From Verrucomicrobia bacterium Ga0077533 (GTDB lineage: Bacteria; Verrucomicrobiota; Verrucomicrobiia; Opitutales; Opitutaceae), in NCBI GenBank assembly GCA_001464505.1, contig LNEH01000208.1, positions 1 through 37,848 on the forward strand: 37,848 bases of DNA. The letters run 5' to 3'. The notes beneath the pieces are model-generated. The model did not search any database. It was not told the DNA's origin and was given only the letters and a program-made list of their open reading frames with translations. This document shows, one piece after another, positions 17,089 to 25,356 of this stretch; the first letter of the stretch is position 1; each line of letters opens with the position of its first letter. The position numbers and the translations under genes are program-made.

Positions 17089-18531
17089 CTATTCCCGTGT
17101 CAGTTGCAGGCCCGCTATCTTATCGTCCTTCGTCATTTGCACCGTGCAGAAGACCGTCTTTCCGAGATCGGTGAGCATGTAGCGATAATGACGGACACCG
17201 TCCTTTTCGCGCCGCTCAACCAGTTCGGCCTCGTGGATCACCTCGATGGGCAGATTGAGGGTGTTCAACAGCACGCCCATCTGCGCGGCCTGGGCGGGGA
17301 ACAGTTCCGCCTGCGCGTCCGGGGTGAAAAGCGTCCGGTCCGTCTCACCGACCGACAACTGCAGGAGGAGTGCCTTGATCTTGCGGGTCACGGGTCGCTC
17401 CTGGTCTGCGATCACCTTTTCGGCGGGCAGGGCGAACTTGGGCCGGTAGATCGCGAGCAGTCCGCGCGCGAGCCTGAGTTCCCGCGCGCTCGCCGAGTTG
17501 GCGAGCAGCAATATGGTCAGGCCTTCGTCGGGCAGGCGCACGATCATGCTTTTGAACCCCTGCCAGAAGCCGCCGTGATAGACCGTGCGGTGGCCGTGGT
17601 TCTGCTCGGTGGCCCAGCCGAAGCCGTAGGTCGTGGGCTGGCCGTTGTTGAGCGTGGCGGGAGTCCACATCTGCGCGAGCGTCGCCCGGGGCAGCGGAGT
17701 GTCGGTGTAGAGCGCCGCATCCCAGCGGGCGAGATCCAGGATGGTGAAATAGAGCGACCCGTCCGCGGTCGTGTTCGTCGTGGGCGACACCCATTCGATG
17801 TTCTTCAGCTCGCCGTTGACCAGCCGGTAGCTGGCGGCACGGTTGGGGATGATGTCGGCCTCGGAAATGACGCGCGCCGTCGTCATCCCGAGCGGCCGGA
17901 AGACCCGCTCCGCCAGAAAATCGCCGTAGAACTGGCCGGTCACCTTGCGGATCAGGATGCCCAGCGTCACGTAACCGAGGTTGCTGTAGTCCCACCGTTC
18001 CCCCGGCGCGAAAGTGAGCGGGGCCGCCTTGATGATGGCCAGCATCTCGTCCTCGGTGTGGTCGCGCTGCAGGTCGAAATCCTTGGGATAGTCCGCCATG
18101 CCGGAGGTGTGGGCGAGCAGGTGGCGGACCGTGATCTTCGACCAGCTCGCGGGCGCATCGGGGAAATGCCGGCTGAGCGTGTCGTCGAGCGCGAGGCGGC
18201 CTTCCTGCACGAGCATCATCACGGCGGTCGCCGTGAACTGCTTGGCGACCGAGCCCGACTGGAAAACCGTCTCCGCCCTGACCGGAACCCGGTGCTCCAG
18301 GTTGCTGAAGCCGTATGCTCCCTGAAACGTGATCTTGCCGTGTTGCAGCACCGCGACCGCCAGACCGGGGATTTGCTGCCGCTCCATTTCGGTCCGGACA
18401 AAGGCGTCGATCTTCTCCGGGATCGCGGGCACGGCCCACGCGGGGGTCAGCAGCGCGAACCCCACCAGGGGGAGAAGGCCGCACAAAACCCCGATCATCC
18501 GGAAGCGGGCGGGGCAGACAGAGGAAAACAT
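17089..18531 (-). CDS. Exported beta-lactamase-family serine hydrolase (class C / esterase type)
   Basis: Secreted or periplasmic serine hydrolase of the Beta-lactamase (PF00144) type; members are esterases, D-aminopeptidases, PBPs or class C lactamases. From ATG 18531 it has 480 residues, with a signal peptide ending near PAWA-VP (about 33); Met12 is an alternative start. The catalytic Ser94 and Lys97 (SVAK) and the YSN triad (182-184) are intact, and YHGGFWQG stands where KTG usually is. The C-terminal 110 residues form an accessory domain. The frame is open to 19059 upstream, but that stretch runs through intergenic repeats and into ssrA. No Shine-Dalgarno is seen. The substrate is unknown and antibiotic resistance should not be assumed. 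Confidence 0.9.
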   Translation of the reverse strand: MFSSVCPARFRMIGVLCGLLPLVGFALLTPAWAVPAIPEKIDAFVRTEMERQQIPGLAVAVLQHGKITFQGAYGFSNLEHRVPVRAETVFQSGSVAKQFTATAVMMLVQEGRLALDDTLSRHFPDAPASWSKITVRHLLAHTSGMADYPKDFDLQRDHTEDEMLAIIKAAPLTFAPGERWDYSNLGYVTLGILIRKVTGQFYGDFLAERVFRPLGMTTARVISEADIIPNRAASYRLVNGELKNIEWVSPTTNTTADGSLYFTILDLARWDAALYTDTPLPRATLAQMWTPATLNNGQPTTYGFGWATEQNHGHRTVYHGGFWQGFKSMIVRLPDEGLTILLLANSASARELRLARGLLAIYRPKFALPAEKVIADQERPVTRKIKALLLQLSVGETDRTLFTPDAQAELFPAQAAQMGVLLNTLNLPIEVIHEAELVERREKDGVRHYRYMLTDLGKTVFCTVQMTKDDKIAGLQLTRE

Positions 18532-18645
18532 GGAGGTGGCTGATAAACCAAGCCAAGGTCTCCGGGCTCGGGTTGCCTTGATCTGAAGGACGGCGGGCCG
18601 GGGTTCAACCCCCAAAGGAAGAGCGTCTGCCCGTTGGATTTGTTT

Positions 18646-18758
18646 GTCATTGCGAGGCGCCCGCGATGCGGGCGCCGAAGCAATCCATCTGGCTGGATCG
18701 CCACCAGCCTTCGCCAGGCTACGGCCGGCAGGCGGCGCTAGGCGCGCCTCGCGATGAC
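18646..18758. repeat. Palindromic repeat, GTCATTGCGAGGCGC family
   Basis: The ends GTCATTGCGAGGCGC (18646-18660) and GCGCCTCGCGATGAC (18744-18758) are inverted repeats with one mismatch. The interior contains GAAGCAATCCATCTGGCTGG, a sequence that commonly accompanies this element in many bacterial genomes. It looks like a MITE/REPIN-type unit of about 113 bases. The interior GGCGCCCGCGATGCGGGCGCC part forms its own hairpin. Confidence 0.7.
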
Positions 18759-18827
18759 CAGGCAAAGCAAACCGCCGCCCTGGAATGCGCGGCTTGCTTT
18801 CCGGCGGCGATGTGGCACGTTTCCGCT

Positions 18828-18866
18828 CCCCCTCGACAGGCCCGGAAACCTGAGCCGGTCGAAGGG
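18828..18866. repeat. Short palindromic repeat, TTCGACAGGCTCAGG-like
   Basis: CCCTCGACAGGCCCGG and CCTGAGCCGGTCGAAGGG face each other across AAA. They resemble a degenerate copy of the widespread CCTTCGACAGGCTCAGG inverted unit. Several mismatches between arms suggest decay. Confidence 0.5.
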
Positions 18867-18962
18867 CCCGTTCTTTGACGGTGTGCTCAACACATCCGGT
18901 CATCTTGTCACTCAGGCTCGCCAAAGCTTTCAGCGGAGGCGGCTTGTCACTCGTAACTTTAC

Positions 18963-19314
18963 GGGGGTGTTCTGGATTCGACCCTGGGTTGGAGCGCGCA
19001 GCTGCCTGTCGAGAGTGAAGGCCTCTCGTTAATCCCTCTTCAAAACAAACAAACGGCACATTCGAAGAAATGCCCCTGGCGGCCTAAAACGGCAGCCACG
19101 TTGCTACCCTGACACCTGCTAGGGGATAGTGACGTCGACAGCAGGAATAACGGTGACGGCCGTCGTGACGTCACCGCCGTATCTTCCAACCACGGCTGGC
19201 CGAGGGAGGAGCGCGCGTCATCGCGCCCCTGAGGCGAGACCCAATCAGACGCTACACCGGTAGATGCGGCGCGTGAAGGCCCGGGACACAGGGGTTCAAC
19301 TCCCCTCACCTCCA
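18963..19314 (+). ncRNA. ssrA: Transfer-messenger RNA (tmRNA)
   Basis: Rescues stalled ribosomes by trans-translation. The 5' end GGGGGTG (18963-18969) continues into TTCTGGATTCGAC, the hallmark of bacterial tmRNA. The 3' end has the T-arm GGGGTTCAACTCCCC and CACCTCC (19307-19313), which pairs with the 5' end (one G-U), then discriminator A. CCA is not encoded. The tag reading frame ends at TAA 19085-19087. By comparison with the 10-codon E. coli tag the resume codon is probably GGC 19055, giving GTFEEMPLAA; a longer N-terminus in the same frame cannot be excluded. The 227 bases after the tag hold several self-complementary segments fitting pseudoknots. Length 352 is normal. Confidence 0.95.
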
Positions 19315-19442
19315 TTCTTTGCCCCTCCAGGGCTACGAATGGCACAGCCACTCGGTCTGTCCTCTATGCTTTGCCTGTAGTCGTTATCAGCCCGGCAAAG
19401 AATGGAGCCCTTCGTCGCTCGCAGAGCGAAGAACGGGCTCCT
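19311..19442. repeat. Inverted repeat starting in the tmRNA 3' end, plus adjacent hairpin
   Basis: TCCATTCTTTGCC (19311-19323) begins at the last bases of tmRNA and is perfectly inverted as GGCAAAGAATGGA at 19394-19406, enclosing 70 bases. It runs straight into an imperfect hairpin, GGAGCCCTTCGTCGCTC (19404-19420) against GAGCGAAGAACGGGCTCC (19425-19442). Eleven bases later a small GIY-YIG nuclease gene starts. tmRNA 3' ends are common integration sites, so this may be the end of a small mobile unit, or simply a structured terminator region. Confidence 0.55.
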
Positions 19443-19452
19443 AGAAACAGTC

Positions 19453-19698
19453 ATGCACTACGTATGTCTCCTGCGCAGTATCTCACGGCCTGATCAAACT
19501 TACATCGGATATTCTGGTGATCTCAAGCAACGGCTCACTCAGCACAACGCCGGCATGGTTCCGCACACCTCCAAGTTCATGCCTTGGAGGTTGGTTGCTT
19601 ATCTGGGTTTTGCCTCCAAATACCGCACCCTGGCTTTTGAGAAATACCTGAAGACCGCGTCCGGTAAAGCATTTGCCAGGAAACGGCTATGGGGATAA
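19453..19698 (+). CDS. Small single-domain GIY-YIG nuclease family protein
   Basis: An 81-residue protein that is almost only a GIY-YIG domain (UPF0213/YhbQ-like size). YVCLLRS stands for the GIY strand, TYIGYSGDLKQRLTQHN has the YIG motif and the conserved Arg, and the FEKYLKTASGKAFARKRL helix carries the metal-binding Glu. ATG 19453 is chosen because the domain begins at once; the longer frame from 19402 runs through the hairpin. Genes of this type are often annotated as excinuclease subunit C fragments and can be multicopy in a genome. Downstream neighbours are convergent. Its role (repair, mobile-element nuclease or other) is unknown. Confidence 0.85.
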   Translation: MHYVCLLRSISRPDQTYIGYSGDLKQRLTQHNAGMVPHTSKFMPWRLVAYLGFASKYRTLAFEKYLKTASGKAFARKRLWG

Positions 19699-19705
19699 CC
19701 TGTGC

Positions 19706-21691
19706 CTACTCCATCAGCACATTGACGATGGCGTTGCCGATGCCGACGAGGGCGGCGCCGGAGATCAGCCCGGCGCAGATGGGCTCGCAGCCCTCGACCC
19801 AAAAGGTGTGCCCCTTGGTGCCGGGCGCCTTGTTTTTCCGGCCCTGCCACCAGAAGACCATCGCCCCGACCCACATCGTGAAGCAGTATTCCGGCGGGAG
19901 AATCACCCCCAGCCCGATCGACACGGCGGAGAGCGGGAACCGGCCCTTGGTCTTGATGCGCAGCAGCTCAAACACCAGCGCCGTCACGGCGGCCACGGCC
20001 ATCGCGATGATGGCCGACGCCGGCAGGCCGCTCAGGCCGTTGGCGATGATGTCGGCCACCCCCTTCCATTGGAGCGCGGCGGGCATCGGGAACTGCTCGG
20101 TGACAATCGTGGCGATCGAGCGCGACCCCTGCGCATCCGGCGGCAGAAACAGCAGGAAAAACAGCGGCACGGCCGCGAGGGACCCGGCAAAGATGCCGAT
20201 GACGTGGCCGAGCGCCTGATGGCGGGGTTTGCCGCCGAGCATGTAGCCGGGCTTGATGTCGGAGAGCAGATTGGCGGCGTTGGCGGCGATCTCCGAAGTC
20301 ATGGCCGCAGGGATCAGGTTGCTCGCGGGATTGGCCCGGTCGATCGCGCCCATCGTGAACTGCGTGATCTTGCTCAACGAGCCCGTCGGGGTCCACGAGG
20401 TCAGCGCCATGGAGTTGGTGCAGATGACCGTGAGCAGAAAAATGAGCGGCAGCGAAACAAAGGACAGGAACCAGGGCACGCCGAAGAAATAATGGGTGAC
20501 GGCCGCGCCGATGACGCTGAACACCGGCACGCCGACCCAGGACATCCACAGGGGCAGTTCGATCGGGGCCAGCGGGTCGGGACCGGTCGCCGCCTCTTTC
20601 CGGCCGAGCAGTTTCTTGAACGCCCCGGTGATGAGATCGGGCTTGGCAAAGAGGCCGACCATCGCCCCGACCACCATCATGGTAACGCCCCACCACAGCG
20701 ACCACTGGTTGACGATCTCCCCGCGCGAAATGTTGATCAACGCCCCGCTCGGCGCCGTGTAGGCCTTGATCTCGCCGCGCTGGATGATGATCGGCGCGAG
20801 CACGGCGAAGTTGATGAATGCGCCGAGCACGCAGCTTGTCGCCACCCGGATGCCCATCAGGCCGCCGATGCCCAGCATCGCCGCGTCGAGCGTCGCCCGC
20901 AGGCCGAGCTGGCGGATATCGGTGCCGAGGATCTGCGGCGTCCACAGGTGGTATTTGGCCGCGAGGGTGTAGTAATAGACGTCAAGGCGCTCGCTGAAAT
21001 TCCAGGGCGCGGTCAGGCCGGCCCACTGGTGCATCCGGAGCAGCTTGAACTGGATGAGGTTCATCCAGCCGTCGCTGACCAGCAGTTGGTAACCGCCGGT
21101 CAGGATGGCCGTGCCGGCGAGGAGCCGGGCCTTGAACATGCCGGCGGCCTCCTGTCCGGTGTAGAGCGCATCGAGCACCACGCCGCAGGCCCGGCCTTCG
21201 GGGAAGGGCAGCTGGTCCTCGTTGATGAAGCGCCGCTTCAGCGGAAAGGCCACCAGCACGCCGAGGATGGCGACCACGGCCATCCAGATGATCATCTGCC
21301 ACCAGGGTATGATGCGCCCCGTGACCAGCATGTAGGCCGCGAGGCTGGAGAACAGCGGCATGGTCATGTAACCTGCCGCCGTGGCGATCGACTGGGTGCA
21401 GTTGTTTTCCAGGATGGTGAAATCCCGGCCGATACCGGCGTTGGCCATGATGCGGAAAATCGCGAAGGCGAGGATGACCGAGGTCAGACCGACCCCGATG
21501 CCGATGCCCGTCTTGCCGCCGATGTAGAGCGAGGTCGCCGCGAGGATGCCGCCGAGGAAAAAACCCGTGAAGGCCGACCGGATGGTCAGCTGCGGCATGT
21601 CACCGCGATAGATGTTCTTGAACCACCATTCGTCTTTTTGGGTGCGGGTCCAGGTGTTGATCTGCTCTTCGCTAAGCTGTTGGAGGGCCAT
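19706..21691 (-). CDS. OPT-family oligopeptide transporter
   Basis: Inner-membrane, proton-coupled importer of the OPT/YSL superfamily, 661 residues with about 14-16 hydrophobic segments. The N-terminal AATSLYIGGKTGIGIG and the ENNCTQSIATAAGYM motif are typical of the prokaryotic OPT branch, as are INEDQLPFPEGRACG and ILPPEYCFTMWVGAM. Substrates of this branch are oligopeptides or possibly metal-chelate peptides; none can be assigned here. It ends 7 bases from the convergent GIY-YIG gene. Its start is 156 bases downstream of the MBL-fold gene on the same strand, with a hairpin between them, so co-transcription is uncertain. Confidence 0.92.
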   Translation of the reverse strand: MALQQLSEEQINTWTRTQKDEWWFKNIYRGDMPQLTIRSAFTGFFLGGILAATSLYIGGKTGIGIGVGLTSVILAFAIFRIMANAGIGRDFTILENNCTQSIATAAGYMTMPLFSSLAAYMLVTGRIIPWWQMIIWMAVVAILGVLVAFPLKRRFINEDQLPFPEGRACGVVLDALYTGQEAAGMFKARLLAGTAILTGGYQLLVSDGWMNLIQFKLLRMHQWAGLTAPWNFSERLDVYYYTLAAKYHLWTPQILGTDIRQLGLRATLDAAMLGIGGLMGIRVATSCVLGAFINFAVLAPIIIQRGEIKAYTAPSGALINISRGEIVNQWSLWWGVTMMVVGAMVGLFAKPDLITGAFKKLLGRKEAATGPDPLAPIELPLWMSWVGVPVFSVIGAAVTHYFFGVPWFLSFVSLPLIFLLTVICTNSMALTSWTPTGSLSKITQFTMGAIDRANPASNLIPAAMTSEIAANAANLLSDIKPGYMLGGKPRHQALGHVIGIFAGSLAAVPLFFLLFLPPDAQGSRSIATIVTEQFPMPAALQWKGVADIIANGLSGLPASAIIAMAVAAVTALVFELLRIKTKGRFPLSAVSIGLGVILPPEYCFTMWVGAMVFWWQGRKNKAPGTKGHTFWVEGCEPICAGLISGAALVGIGNAIVNVLME

Positions 21692-21716
21692 GAGGGATTG
21701 GAGGGGGGATGACGGA

Positions 21717-21738
21717 GGAAGACCGTGGCCGGTCTTCC
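21717..21738. promoter_or_regulatory. Inverted repeat upstream of the OPT gene
   Basis: GGAAGACC-GTGGCC-GGTCTTCC, a perfect 8-base inverted repeat 26 bases before the OPT start and 110 bases after the MBL-fold stop. It may be an operator, an attenuating hairpin or a terminator remnant. No U-tract follows on the minus strand. Confidence 0.35.
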
Positions 21739-21847
21739 CCGCAGAAAGGAACTGTTTTGGCCCAACGTGGGGACTTCTGTGCCGGCAGGCAACCTGTCTC
21801 TCCTGCTCCGGGCGGATTAAATCAGGTCGCGGTCAATGCTTCAGCCT

Positions 21848-22813
21848 TCAGGCGTCGGTCAGCTCGTCGTAGGCCACCGCGAGGTTCATGGGCAGGCGGT
21901 TGCCGCGGCCCGGCGGCGCGTGGAAATCGGGGAAGCCCGCGAGGTTTTCCAACTTGATGATCTCGTCCTTGGACTTGCCGGCCTTGATCTCGGCTTCGAC
22001 GTGTGCGAGCAGCCCGGACAGGTAGTCGCGGAACACCAGCAGGTCCGCCGGACCGCCCATGACGCCAAACTTCGCATTGCCGTGACCGCCAATGTAGATC
22101 GCATCCGGCGGGTAGTCGGCGACGATTTTCTCCAGCACCTTGATCCAGTTCCGGATGCTTGCGCCGCCCGGCCGGTCGATCACCGGGTAGAGGCGGTTGA
22201 AGAGCAGGTCGCCAAGGTGCACGACATTGGCCTGCTCGAAGAGTATGACGATGTCGCCCCGCGTGTGCGCCGGCCCGGGGTATTTGCAACTGATGGCCTC
22301 GTCGCCGAACTCGCGTCGCCAGGTGTCGGGAAACGTGGTGTCCGGCACCATCACCGGATCAAGCTCGCGCTTGTCGGCCGCAGCCCGGGCGCGCATCAGT
22401 TCCGGCACATTGGCGTGCGCCACGATGGTTTTGGTGGCGGGACGGAAGACGCCGTTGCCGCCCGTGTGGTCGCCGTGGTGGTGCGTGTTGATGACGGCAT
22501 CGAGCATGCGGCCGTTGCGGTCGGGCAGATCGCGGAGAAAAATCGCCGCCGTCTCGGGAAACTGCGTGTCCACCGCCACCACGGCGGCGGGATTGACCAG
22601 CCACCCGATGCTGCCGCCGCGGCCGGTGAAATAGCCTACATTGCGGCGCAGCGGTGTAAACGTGGTCACCGGGGGTGGCGGTGCGACGAGCAAGGTGGCG
22701 GCGGCGGCCGGGCCGGAGTTGGTGGCGGGACCCTGGGCAAACAGCGGGCCTTTCGCGAGCAGGCTCAGCGAGACGGCCGCACCGGACTGAAGGAGGAAAT
22801 CACGGCGATTCAT
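21848..22813 (-). CDS. Tat-exported metallo-beta-lactamase-fold hydrolase
   Basis: A 321-residue periplasmic metallohydrolase. The N-terminus MNRRDFLLQSGAAVSLSLLA has the twin-arginine pattern RRDFL and a short hydrophobic core. The MBL zinc ligands are complete: HHHGDH (111-116), His183 in PAHTRGD, Asp202 in HLGD and His244 in GGHGN. The family includes quinoprotein-relay and SoxH-like MBL proteins as well as B1-B3 lactamases; the overall pattern fits the former better, and a resistance role is not supported. It is followed on its right by the restriction-modification island, whose methyltransferase gene ends 10 bases away on the same strand. Confidence 0.9.
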   Translation of the reverse strand: MNRRDFLLQSGAAVSLSLLAKGPLFAQGPATNSGPAAAATLLVAPPPPVTTFTPLRRNVGYFTGRGGSIGWLVNPAAVVAVDTQFPETAAIFLRDLPDRNGRMLDAVINTHHHGDHTGGNGVFRPATKTIVAHANVPELMRARAAADKRELDPVMVPDTTFPDTWRREFGDEAISCKYPGPAHTRGDIVILFEQANVVHLGDLLFNRLYPVIDRPGGASIRNWIKVLEKIVADYPPDAIYIGGHGNAKFGVMGGPADLLVFRDYLSGLLAHVEAEIKAGKSKDEIIKLENLAGFPDFHAPPGRGNRLPMNLAVAYDELTDA

Positions 22814-22822
22814 AAATCAAAA

Positions 22823-24466
22823 TTAGACATGAAAGGCTTCAGCGGCCACTGTATCAATTTCCGTCTGATTGATTGAGCGTGCCACCGCAGCCAAGCGATG
22901 CACCAAATCGCTTGAAAGTGAGGATGCCAGCGGGACGCGCAATTTTCTCAAGACCTGTGCCTGATACCTAACTGCACCGCCACGCATTTGCACCGAAACA
23001 GCCCGAACCTGATTGTAGACGAATGTGCTACGTAAAACCGCCTGAAGCGCATGCAGGTTCCAACCCAGGGAAGTGATCCAATAAAGATTGTGATGGGGGT
23101 AGTAATTGCCGGCATCCCAACCGACAACACCTCCATTCTGGATGTCTGGCAGGAGAAGTTTTGGTGTGCCAGTGAGTTCGTAAGAGACACGATCTATGGT
23201 GCGAAACCACATCTCGGGACTCTTCCGCGCGGTGTGTCGCTTCTCCAGTCGCTCACGGTGGTGCTCAAAGTAAGCTGCCAGACCTGGTGTATCGCTCATG
23301 GAATGAAACCCGCCATCAGGAGAGGATTTATACGGGTTGATTAGATAATGGCCCGACCAATTCAAAGATTCGGCCGTCACATCCTTAGCCATGATAAGTG
23401 GCAATTGACAATAGTCCTCCACAGAAGCCTCTTTTGAGGGACGCACAAAAATGTCGTCCGCGCCTGTGGCGACCCCGATTCCAACGCGAGTTTGCTCGGC
23501 GGAATCTTCCAGCAACGGATACTGTTCGGCCAGGGCCTCATGCTGATCGAACGCCCCTTTGTTCGTCGCAACCCAAGGCGCCCCTTCAGGATACCATGAG
23601 GGGAATACCGACCATTCCGATGAATAACCATCTAGGAGGGAACGAAGTGTGGAACCATCAACACGGTCCAGCGTGGCGGCCCGCGTCTCTTTTCCCGTCT
23701 CTCGATCTAACACCACGATGCAGGGATAAGCCGACACATCGCTTACGAAAGGCTGGGTGTGTTCCAAGTTGAGAAAGAAACGAACCCGATATTGTCGTGA
23801 GATAAGCTCGCGCAGAGACCGGCCGTATTGATTCTTAACAAAACGGTTCGCGCAAATGAACGCCAACTGCCCGCCATCTGAGAGCAGGTGCAAGCCTTGC
23901 TCGAAAAATGCGATATAGAGATCGGCACGATCTACACAGGTCGGAAACAATTCGCGATAGCGCTGCATCACGCGCTGTGGCAGATCCTCAATGCGCACAT
24001 ATGGAGGATTGCCGATCACGAAATCGAAGCGCTCGCGCCAATGAGCGAGAAGAAAGTCAGCATGCTCTACCCAAACATTGGCCAGAATCCTTGCTCTTTC
24101 CCCAGGACACCCTTCCTGGATAAGCAACCGTTCGATCCGTCCACGCGCTTGGGTCACAAACCCGAGGTTAACATCACACGCTTTTAACGCCGTTACTAAT
24201 TGACCATCACTCCATGCAACTTTGCCCCGGTGATGCCGCTCCGAATCCAAAAGTCTCAGCACAGATGCCGCCAGAAAAGCCCCATCACCACAACTCGGCT
24301 CCAACAAGCGCTGATCAGCCAACCTGCTTAGCGTTGGTTGATAACCGGCCAGATCCAAAATGAATTCCGTGACTTCAGGTTTGGTAAAAACCGCCCCGAC
24401 TGGCTCAGTAGGTGCCGCGCCTTCCCAAACATCCCTCCAGTCTTGTTCAAAGAGTAATAGCGACAT
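22823..24466 (-). CDS. N6-adenine DNA methyltransferase of a XhoI/PaeR7I-type system
   Basis: Modification enzyme, 547 residues. SAM motif I is LLEPSCGDGAFL (54-65) and catalytic motif IV is NPPY (153-156), the N6-adenine type. The C-terminal half is a target-recognition domain as in gamma-type Taq/PaeR7I-like enzymes. The partner endonuclease gene ends 10 bases upstream, so the operon order is R then M. Since the partner is PaeR7I-like, the predicted target is CTCGAG, with methylation of the adenine. Base composition is visibly less GC-rich than the neighbours, consistent with horizontal acquisition. No C (controller) gene is visible. Specificity is inferred from the endonuclease. Confidence 0.93.
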   Translation of the reverse strand: MSLLLFEQDWRDVWEGAAPTEPVGAVFTKPEVTEFILDLAGYQPTLSRLADQRLLEPSCGDGAFLAASVLRLLDSERHHRGKVAWSDGQLVTALKACDVNLGFVTQARGRIERLLIQEGCPGERARILANVWVEHADFLLAHWRERFDFVIGNPPYVRIEDLPQRVMQRYRELFPTCVDRADLYIAFFEQGLHLLSDGGQLAFICANRFVKNQYGRSLRELISRQYRVRFFLNLEHTQPFVSDVSAYPCIVVLDRETGKETRAATLDRVDGSTLRSLLDGYSSEWSVFPSWYPEGAPWVATNKGAFDQHEALAEQYPLLEDSAEQTRVGIGVATGADDIFVRPSKEASVEDYCQLPLIMAKDVTAESLNWSGHYLINPYKSSPDGGFHSMSDTPGLAAYFEHHRERLEKRHTARKSPEMWFRTIDRVSYELTGTPKLLLPDIQNGGVVGWDAGNYYPHHNLYWITSLGWNLHALQAVLRSTFVYNQVRAVSVQMRGGAVRYQAQVLRKLRVPLASSLSSDLVHRLAAVARSINQTEIDTVAAEAFHV

Positions 24467-24476
24467 GGCACAAGTA

Positions 24477-25214
24477 TCAGGCGCATCCAGCTAGGTGACC
24501 ATGCAATGACTTCATGAACATGTGAAACCTCAATTGCTCATGCGTCTCCCTGAAATCACCCCTGATACCCCTGGGTGCCAAAATTAGCGAAGTGCTGGTG
24601 AACTTTCGCTCTAAGACGAGCCTTTCGCATAAAATGGCGTAGCGATCAGCATAGGATGTTTTCTCAAATACTGGCAACGGAGGGAAAACGCCCTTTTTTA
24701 GTCCAACAGGGTGCGTAGATTTTTCCGCTTCTTCCAGGAGAAAGAAATACCCCAGCCATGGCGCGTGGGCACCCATCGCCCCCTCTCGAAAGGCTGTCCA
24801 GAAATCGGTAGAGCAGCCAATGGCTTCTTCACTACGATTGTTGAAGTTATTCCCAAAGCTACCCGCTTGTGATTTCAGTTCGACCGCAGCGCATAAGCGT
24901 TCTGCCCTGACTATCACCAAATCCCATTTCTTTTGGGGCCGATAATAGCCCGGTAGCTCCAAATTCTGATCAAATCTAATCTCCGCATCGCTGAACCCTG
25001 CGGACCGAGCTACAGCGACCAGCATTCGCAGTATCCCGTTTAGATGTTGTCCTCCAGTCACCTCGCTCCGTGTGCCGGTATCCTTTATCCCATTTTTCCC
25101 CTGTCTCTTCGACTGTCCGCTCCGACCGCGCCAGTAAGCTTTCACCACTTTGCGCAGCTCTAGTTCCAGTTGCTCTTTAGACCAAGGAAAGCGATGGGGA
25201 TTTGCTGTAGCCAC
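24477..25214 (-). CDS. XhoI/PaeR7I-type type II restriction endonuclease
   Basis: Type II endonuclease expected to cut CTCGAG. I choose GTG 25214, giving 245 residues, essentially the length of PaeR7I (246); AGGAG lies just upstream, the clearest ribosome-binding site in the window. The longer frame to 25454 would overlap the sigma-factor gene and adds a basic unconserved segment. Shared PaeR7I features are SKRQGKNGIKDTGTRSEVTGG, LPGYYRPQKKWDL, and ELKSQAGSFGNNFNNRSEEA. The PD-(D/E)XK site is Asp98...Glu112-Leu-Lys114. The methyltransferase follows 10 bases after the stop. Lower GC than the surroundings suggests transfer. Confidence 0.94.
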   Translation of the reverse strand: MATANPHRFPWSKEQLELELRKVVKAYWRGRSGQSKRQGKNGIKDTGTRSEVTGGQHLNGILRMLVAVARSAGFSDAEIRFDQNLELPGYYRPQKKWDLVIVRAERLCAAVELKSQAGSFGNNFNNRSEEAIGCSTDFWTAFREGAMGAHAPWLGYFFLLEEAEKSTHPVGLKKGVFPPLPVFEKTSYADRYAILCERLVLERKFTSTSLILAPRGIRGDFRETHEQLRFHMFMKSLHGHLAGCA

Positions 25215-25356
25215 CCCTCTCCTATTTGTCGAAATTACGTCGAAGTCAACGGAGCCGTCGGCATTTCTCCGACGCGGCGAACCCTTTCCCCGAAACCCTG
25301 TAACCTTTCTCCGCTCGGCCGGTATTACCCGCCGCACACCGCTATGACTACTCTTC

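Larger units (their letters stand above)
18532..18962. other. Repeat-rich intergenic region without a gene
   Basis: 430 bases between the divergent serine hydrolase and ssrA. It holds two palindromic repeat elements (18646-18758 and 18828-18866) and a 10-base direct repeat CTTGTCACTC at 18904-18913 and 18943-18952, the second ending 10 bases before mature tmRNA. The TTGTCA within that repeat could be a -35 element for ssrA, but no good -10 is seen at the right distance. The open frames crossing this region show no coding features. Confidence 0.6.

Noticed and set aside
17089-18531. Antibiotic-resistance beta-lactamase
   Set aside because: SVAK and YSN are present but the third motif is HGG-like and the C-terminal accessory domain fits esterase/peptidase members; nothing specific to class C lactamases was seen.
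18532-19059. Coding continuation of the serine hydrolase frame
   Set aside because: The extension runs through palindromic repeats and into ssrA, and it would place the signal peptide in the middle of the protein.
19260-19320. Isolated tRNA gene suggested by the GGTTCAA T-arm
   Set aside because: There is no anticodon arm nearby; the T-arm belongs to the tmRNA whose 5' partner is at 18963.
21848-22813. Metallo-beta-lactamase resistance gene
   Set aside because: Only the general MBL fold and Tat signal are visible; many such proteins have unrelated roles.
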